64,000 nucleotides of DNA, taken from positions 49,463 to 113,462 of the forward strand of contig NZ_JAHLPR010000012.1 of assembly GCF_018918005.1 (NCBI RefSeq), given 5' to 3'. Below, piece after piece: positions 61,613 through 64,000 of the stretch. The notes beneath the pieces were generated by a model. That model saw only the letters and a program-made list of their open reading frames with translations. It was not told where the DNA came from and searched no databases. The translations under genes were made by a program, and so were the position numbers. The number at the start of each line of letters is the position of its first letter. The first letter of the stretch is position 1. This DNA is from Paenibacillus sp. MSJ-34 (GTDB lineage Bacteria; Bacillota; Bacilli; Paenibacillales; Paenibacillaceae).

Positions 61613-61962
61613 GGCAACCAGCAGTATATACCGATTCGAACGGTACTCTTTACGTTACTGGTCAACGTCGGCACCATTTATTCGACTGGTGCGATACCCT
61701 CCGTCTGGACAGACGATATATTCGTTGGAACCGGGACTTATCCTGTTTTACCCTGATCATCAAAAATGAAGCGGACAAGCTCCGCTTAAAGGATGTGATA
61801 GCCATGAAGCAAGCGAAACGACCGACACGCAAGCAGAAAACTGTAATTGACGGGTACGGATTGAACCCGAACAACTGGTTTGTTGAAAGGGATACTCCGC
61901 AAGAAATGGTTATTATCCATCGTCATACCGGATCGATCCGGCGGCTACGCCGAGGTGCATGA
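61609..61962 (+). CDS. Phage protein with DUF6906-like C-terminus, possible internal start
   Basis: A 117-residue protein. The C-terminal 52 residues (MKQAKRPTRKQKTVIDGYGLNPNNWFVERD ...) resemble the small stand-alone DUF6906 phage proteins, which normally start exactly at the internal ATG 61804. AAAGGA lies about 10 nt before that ATG. The N-terminal 65 residues are of unknown type (LFDWCDTLRLDRRYIRWNRDL). It may be a fusion or two nested products. It overlaps the loader gene by 4 nt. Confidence 0.7.
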   Translation: MRQPAVYTDSNGTLYVTGQRRHHLFDWCDTLRLDRRYIRWNRDLSCFTLIIKNEADKLRLKDVIAMKQAKRPTRKQKTVIDGYGLNPNNWFVERDTPQEMVIIHRHTGSIRRLRRGA

Positions 61963-62005
61963 AACATGAATTCTCAAAATAACAGGCAAAAATTTGGAGG
62001 AGATC

Positions 62006-62233
62006 ATGAATAAGCACGATAAAAGTCGCAAGGACAGCCTTATCAAAGCGCTCAATAAGGCCAAGGAGCAAGCTGAAACCGCACGATTGTATCTGATTGC
62101 AAACGAGCGTGATCCAGAAGAGATCGCAGCAGCATGCCTTGCACTCGAACATATCGAAATTGCTTTATCACATTTAGGTGTACAAATAAATGGCAAGGGA
62201 GTGTTGGGAAGTGACTCAGGTTATTTTGGATGA
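62006..62233 (+). CDS. Small helical phage protein of unknown function
   Basis: A 75-residue Ala/Lys-rich helical protein (KDSLIKALNKAKEQAETARLYLIANERDPEEIAAACLALEHIEIALSHLG). TTGGAGGAG precedes the ATG. Not recognised; the layout suggests a helical hairpin. Confidence 0.65.
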   Translation: MNKHDKSRKDSLIKALNKAKEQAETARLYLIANERDPEEIAAACLALEHIEIALSHLGVQINGKGVLGSDSGYFG

Positions 62234-62708
62234 AGCACACGAAGAACTGATCCCTGTCGATTCGAAAACGTTCCAATGGATCGACCGGATCGGTTGCGTT
62301 GAAGCGCTGGCTCTGGAGTGTGCTGATAACGGCAATAAATTCGATATCGCATTGAGATCAATTCGCCTTCGTGACTATTCCATCCATACAACCAAGATGA
62401 CCGTAAAGCAAAAAACAGCGTTAAAACGGGATGTTACTCGGAAGGTCAAGGACATCATCAAGATGCGGGAGTCTGCCGATGTTGGGGATGTCGTCAGAGT
62501 CCCTAAAATGATTCCTAACCCCCTATTAGGAGGATACAAGCGCGATGGTCTAAAGCTAGTTGACGCCATCGTGACGGAGAAACAACTTTTATCTTCGGCG
62601 GTGCGCTACAAAGTTAAGCGCCTGACAGATGGCGAAGTGCAGATTGGTAACGGGCATATGATCAAATCCATTGTCCGCCGCGCTGCTGCCGGGGGGGATG
62701 GTGGATAA
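62211..62708 (+). CDS. Phage protein of unknown function
   Basis: A 165-residue protein (EALALECADNGNKFDIALRSIRLRDYSIHTTKMTVKQKTALKRDVTRKVKDIIKMRE ...). GTG 62211 has AAGGGAG about 9 nt upstream; an ATG at 62190 is possible. It overlaps the previous gene by 23 nt. No family recognised. Confidence 0.6.
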   Translation: MTQVILDEAHEELIPVDSKTFQWIDRIGCVEALALECADNGNKFDIALRSIRLRDYSIHTTKMTVKQKTALKRDVTRKVKDIIKMRESADVGDVVRVPKMIPNPLLGGYKRDGLKLVDAIVTEKQLLSSAVRYKVKRLTDGEVQIGNGHMIKSIVRRAAAGGDGG

Positions 62709-62943
62709 CTATGAAGTCGAAGTCGTCGAAGATCGAACGAGTGCCTTACGCTACGCCGAAAGACCCGAATGTATGCTTGTTCTCTTCTCGTCAACCTGTC
62801 TAACGGCAAGCACCGTAGCAGTTGGCCTTCGGAGCTTGTGCCTTCAGGTGGAACGCGAGGACAACGATCGAGTCATCGAGTCGATCCATTACGATGAAGC
62901 GACTCGGCGTCTTGAAATCAATTTTGAACCGAAAGGAGCTTGA
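62698..62943 (+). CDS. Small phage protein of unknown function
   Basis: An 81-residue protein (NYEVEVVEDRTSALRYAERPECMLVLFSSTCLTASTVAVGL). It overlaps the preceding gene by 11 nt; start at ATG 62698 or GTG 62701. The C-terminal half looks like two beta-strands plus a helix. No family. Confidence 0.55.
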   Translation: MVDNYEVEVVEDRTSALRYAERPECMLVLFSSTCLTASTVAVGLRSLCLQVEREDNDRVIESIHYDEATRRLEINFEPKGA

Positions 62944-62945
62944 AC

Positions 62946-63095
62946 ATGGATATCTGTCCGAAATGCTATGGCGATCAAAGATTTGTTGGTTCCTTCGAGA
63001 AAGGCGTCGGAAAATTCGTTTGCGAAGAATGCGGCCACGAAGGAGCTACCTTTACACCAATTAGAAAGGAGTATGAAGAAGATGAAAGGAATTGA
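62946..63095 (+). CDS. Zinc-ribbon mini-protein, 49 residues
   Basis: The frame from ATG 62946 to TGA 63095 encodes MDICPKCYGDQRFVGSF ... KFVCEECGHEGATFTP, with two CxxC pairs (Cys4/7 and Cys26/29) and a His, an obvious zinc ribbon. AAAGGAGC precedes the ATG and it starts 2 nt after the previous gene. It overlaps the lysin gene by 14 nt. Such proteins occur next to phage regulatory genes. Confidence 0.8.
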   Translation: MDICPKCYGDQRFVGSFEKGVGKFVCEECGHEGATFTPIRKEYEEDERN

Positions 63096-63858
63096 TTGTG
63101 CAATCCCTGTCAAGGCAGACACGGCCAAAGCTTTGGCCGCTGCCGGAATGAAATTTGTTTGCCGCTATCTTGTGCCAGAGCGGCTGGCGTGGAAAAGACT
63201 CACTAGATCGGAGGCGGAAGCGATCAGCGCCGTCGGGATGAAAGTGGTATCGGTATTTGAAACGACTGCCTCACGCCCTGCTGGGGGTGCGGCAGCGGGA
63301 AAGGTTGACGGCGTTGAAGCGTACAAGGAAGCGAAATTGATTAAGCAGCCGCCCGGAACAGTGATCTATTTCGCGGTAGATTACGACGCTCAACCGAAGG
63401 ATTACGACAATATCGAATCGTATTTGCGTGCTGCTGCGGCAGAAGTACATGGGTATAAGGTTGGCGTCTACGGATCGTACGCCGTGATCGAGGCCATGTA
63501 TAAGCGCAAAGCATGTACCCATTTTTGGCAAACCTACGCCTGGAGCCGGGGTAAACAAAGCGCATACGCTAACATTTATCAGTACAAAAATGATACAAGG
63601 CTTGCCGGAATCAATCTTACGCTAGATTTAAACGAGTCTTTTGGCAATGAAGGTTGGTGGGATACGAAATCGACCGAAGTACCTAAACCATCCCAACCCG
63701 AGGAGGTGAAACCGAAGATGAAACAGGAAGATGCAGAAAAAATCATTCGTTTCCTCTCGGCTGCTTGGTATGCTACCGACTCCCAAGAGGCAAAGGCAGA
63801 ATATAACCGCCTGGCTGATGAAGTTCGAAAAGCCGCCGGGATCATCAAGGTCGGATAA
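63082..63858 (+). CDS. Phage lysin-like protein with DUF1906 glycosidase-like domain
   Basis: A 258-residue protein. Residues 1-205 match the DUF1906/Rv2525c glycoside-hydrolase-like fold: GIDCAIPVKADTAKALAAAGMKFVCRYL, VVSVFETT, IYFAVDYD, VGVYGSYAVIEAM, WQTYAWS. The C-terminal 45 residues form a helical domain (EEVKPKMKQEDAEKIIRFLSAAWYATDSQEAKAEYNRLADEVRKAAG), likely for binding or oligomerisation. It probably hydrolyses peptidoglycan. ATG 63082 has AGGAG 10 nt upstream. A lysin inside the early region is unusual for Mu, where it is late. Confidence 0.75.
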   Translation: MKGIDCAIPVKADTAKALAAAGMKFVCRYLVPERLAWKRLTRSEAEAISAVGMKVVSVFETTASRPAGGAAAGKVDGVEAYKEAKLIKQPPGTVIYFAVDYDAQPKDYDNIESYLRAAAAEVHGYKVGVYGSYAVIEAMYKRKACTHFWQTYAWSRGKQSAYANIYQYKNDTRLAGINLTLDLNESFGNEGWWDTKSTEVPKPSQPEEVKPKMKQEDAEKIIRFLSAAWYATDSQEAKAEYNRLADEVRKAAGIIKVG

Positions 63859-64000
63859 TTGACAACTCTCTGCTTTGGTATATAGGATCTCGGAATAAAC
63901 CGGGCGATTGAGGCTCAATTTGGGGTGCTTGAGTTAAAATTATCGATGTAAACGTGTTTTTGAAAGCAATTTTCAAAAATGCGTATGCTAAAGAACCCGA
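63859..64000 (+). promoter_or_regulatory. Possible middle/late promoter at the window end
   Basis: TTGACA (63859-63864) overlaps the lysin stop. Candidate -10 hexamers TATAGG (63881) or TAGGAT (63883) lie 16 or 18 nt downstream. No gene is seen in the remaining 110 nt. A Mor/C-type activator gene would be expected next in a Mu-like phage, outside the window. Confidence 0.4.

Larger units (their letters stand above)
53964..64000 (+). mobile_element. Mu-like transposable prophage, left ~10 kb (right end outside window)
   Basis: Host exporter coding stops at 53963 and phage DNA begins TGTACTC, matching the 5'-TG ends of Mu-like elements. The order is repressor (minus), early promoter, small genes, MuA-type transposase, MuB-type ATPase, Gam, GemA, replication and accessory genes, lysin. 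The 5 bases GATAC (53959-53963) would be the target duplication if the element follows the Mu 5-bp rule. Base composition is more A+T-rich than the flanking chromosome by eye. Morphogenesis genes would follow beyond 64000. Confidence 0.9.

Overview
The window looks like chromosome of a Gram-positive, Bacillales-type bacterium, most likely Paenibacillaceae (Paenibacillus/Cohnella-like). This is inferred from gene families: YesM/YesN plus LplABC-type sugar transport, a SigI/RsgI pair, an S-layer-homology (SLH) protein with YusW-like repeats, a GerE-tailed kinase/ATPase giant protein, strong AGGAGG ribosome sites and lipoprotein signal peptides. I recognise no rRNA, tRNA or CRISPR array.

Layout. 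0-0.65 kb: repeat-rich non-coding DNA. 0.65-7.6 kb (minus): HrpB-type helicase, then an operon ABC exporter -> response regulator -> histidine kinase -> secreted NlpC/P60 peptidase. 7.6-7.8 kb: a 172-bp repeat with 12-bp inverted ends. 7.9-16.6 kb (minus): an ECF sigma factor fused to a large C-terminal domain, a 1646-residue kinase/AAA/GAF/LuxR protein, and an orphan two-domain ECF-type ATPase whose first half has D-Q instead of D-E in Walker B. 16.7-21.6 kb (plus): small regulator units whose operators can be read: an HTH protein with an Ntn-type amidase, a membrane protein with an XRE regulator, and a TetR-like protein with two HTH domains plus an alpha/beta hydrolase. The last two genes are separated by 262-bp tandem repeats. 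21.7-23.4 kb: a PAS-GGDEF-EAL protein.

23.5-32.7 kb: a ugpAEB glycerol-3-phosphate-type transporter (minus), divergent from a glycerophosphodiester phosphodiesterase. Next come a two-component system, a BcrAB-like ABC exporter with three 11-bp-spaced TGTAA repeats in front, and an erythromycin-esterase-family protein. 33-34.4 kb: a decayed or domesticated IS1595-like transposase between inverted repeats. 34.6-35.9 kb: a split ThrE exporter. 35.8-43 kb (minus): LplBCA-like transporter followed by YesM/YesN, with a CcpA-like palindrome upstream. 43.2-48.6 kb: sigI-rsgI and an SLH/YusW protein; sigI and the SLH gene share the promoter ACCCCCATAAA...CGTA with identical 19-nt spacing, which points to one SigI regulon. 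48.9-50.6 kb: a chemoreceptor. 50.7-53.96 kb (minus): an ABC exporter pair whose upstream partner is cut.

53.96-64 kb: the left 10 kb of a Mu-like transposable prophage inserted in that exporter gene. It carries a repressor, a lytic promoter with the operator embedded in the -35/-10 spacer, a small HTH protein, MuA-type DDE transposase, MuB-type ATPase, Gam, GemA, a DnaD-like plus DnaC/DnaI-like helicase-loading pair, small unknown proteins and a DUF1906-type lysin. The right end lies outside the window. The phage-encoded loader pair suggests that after transposition this phage brings its own helicase-loading step.
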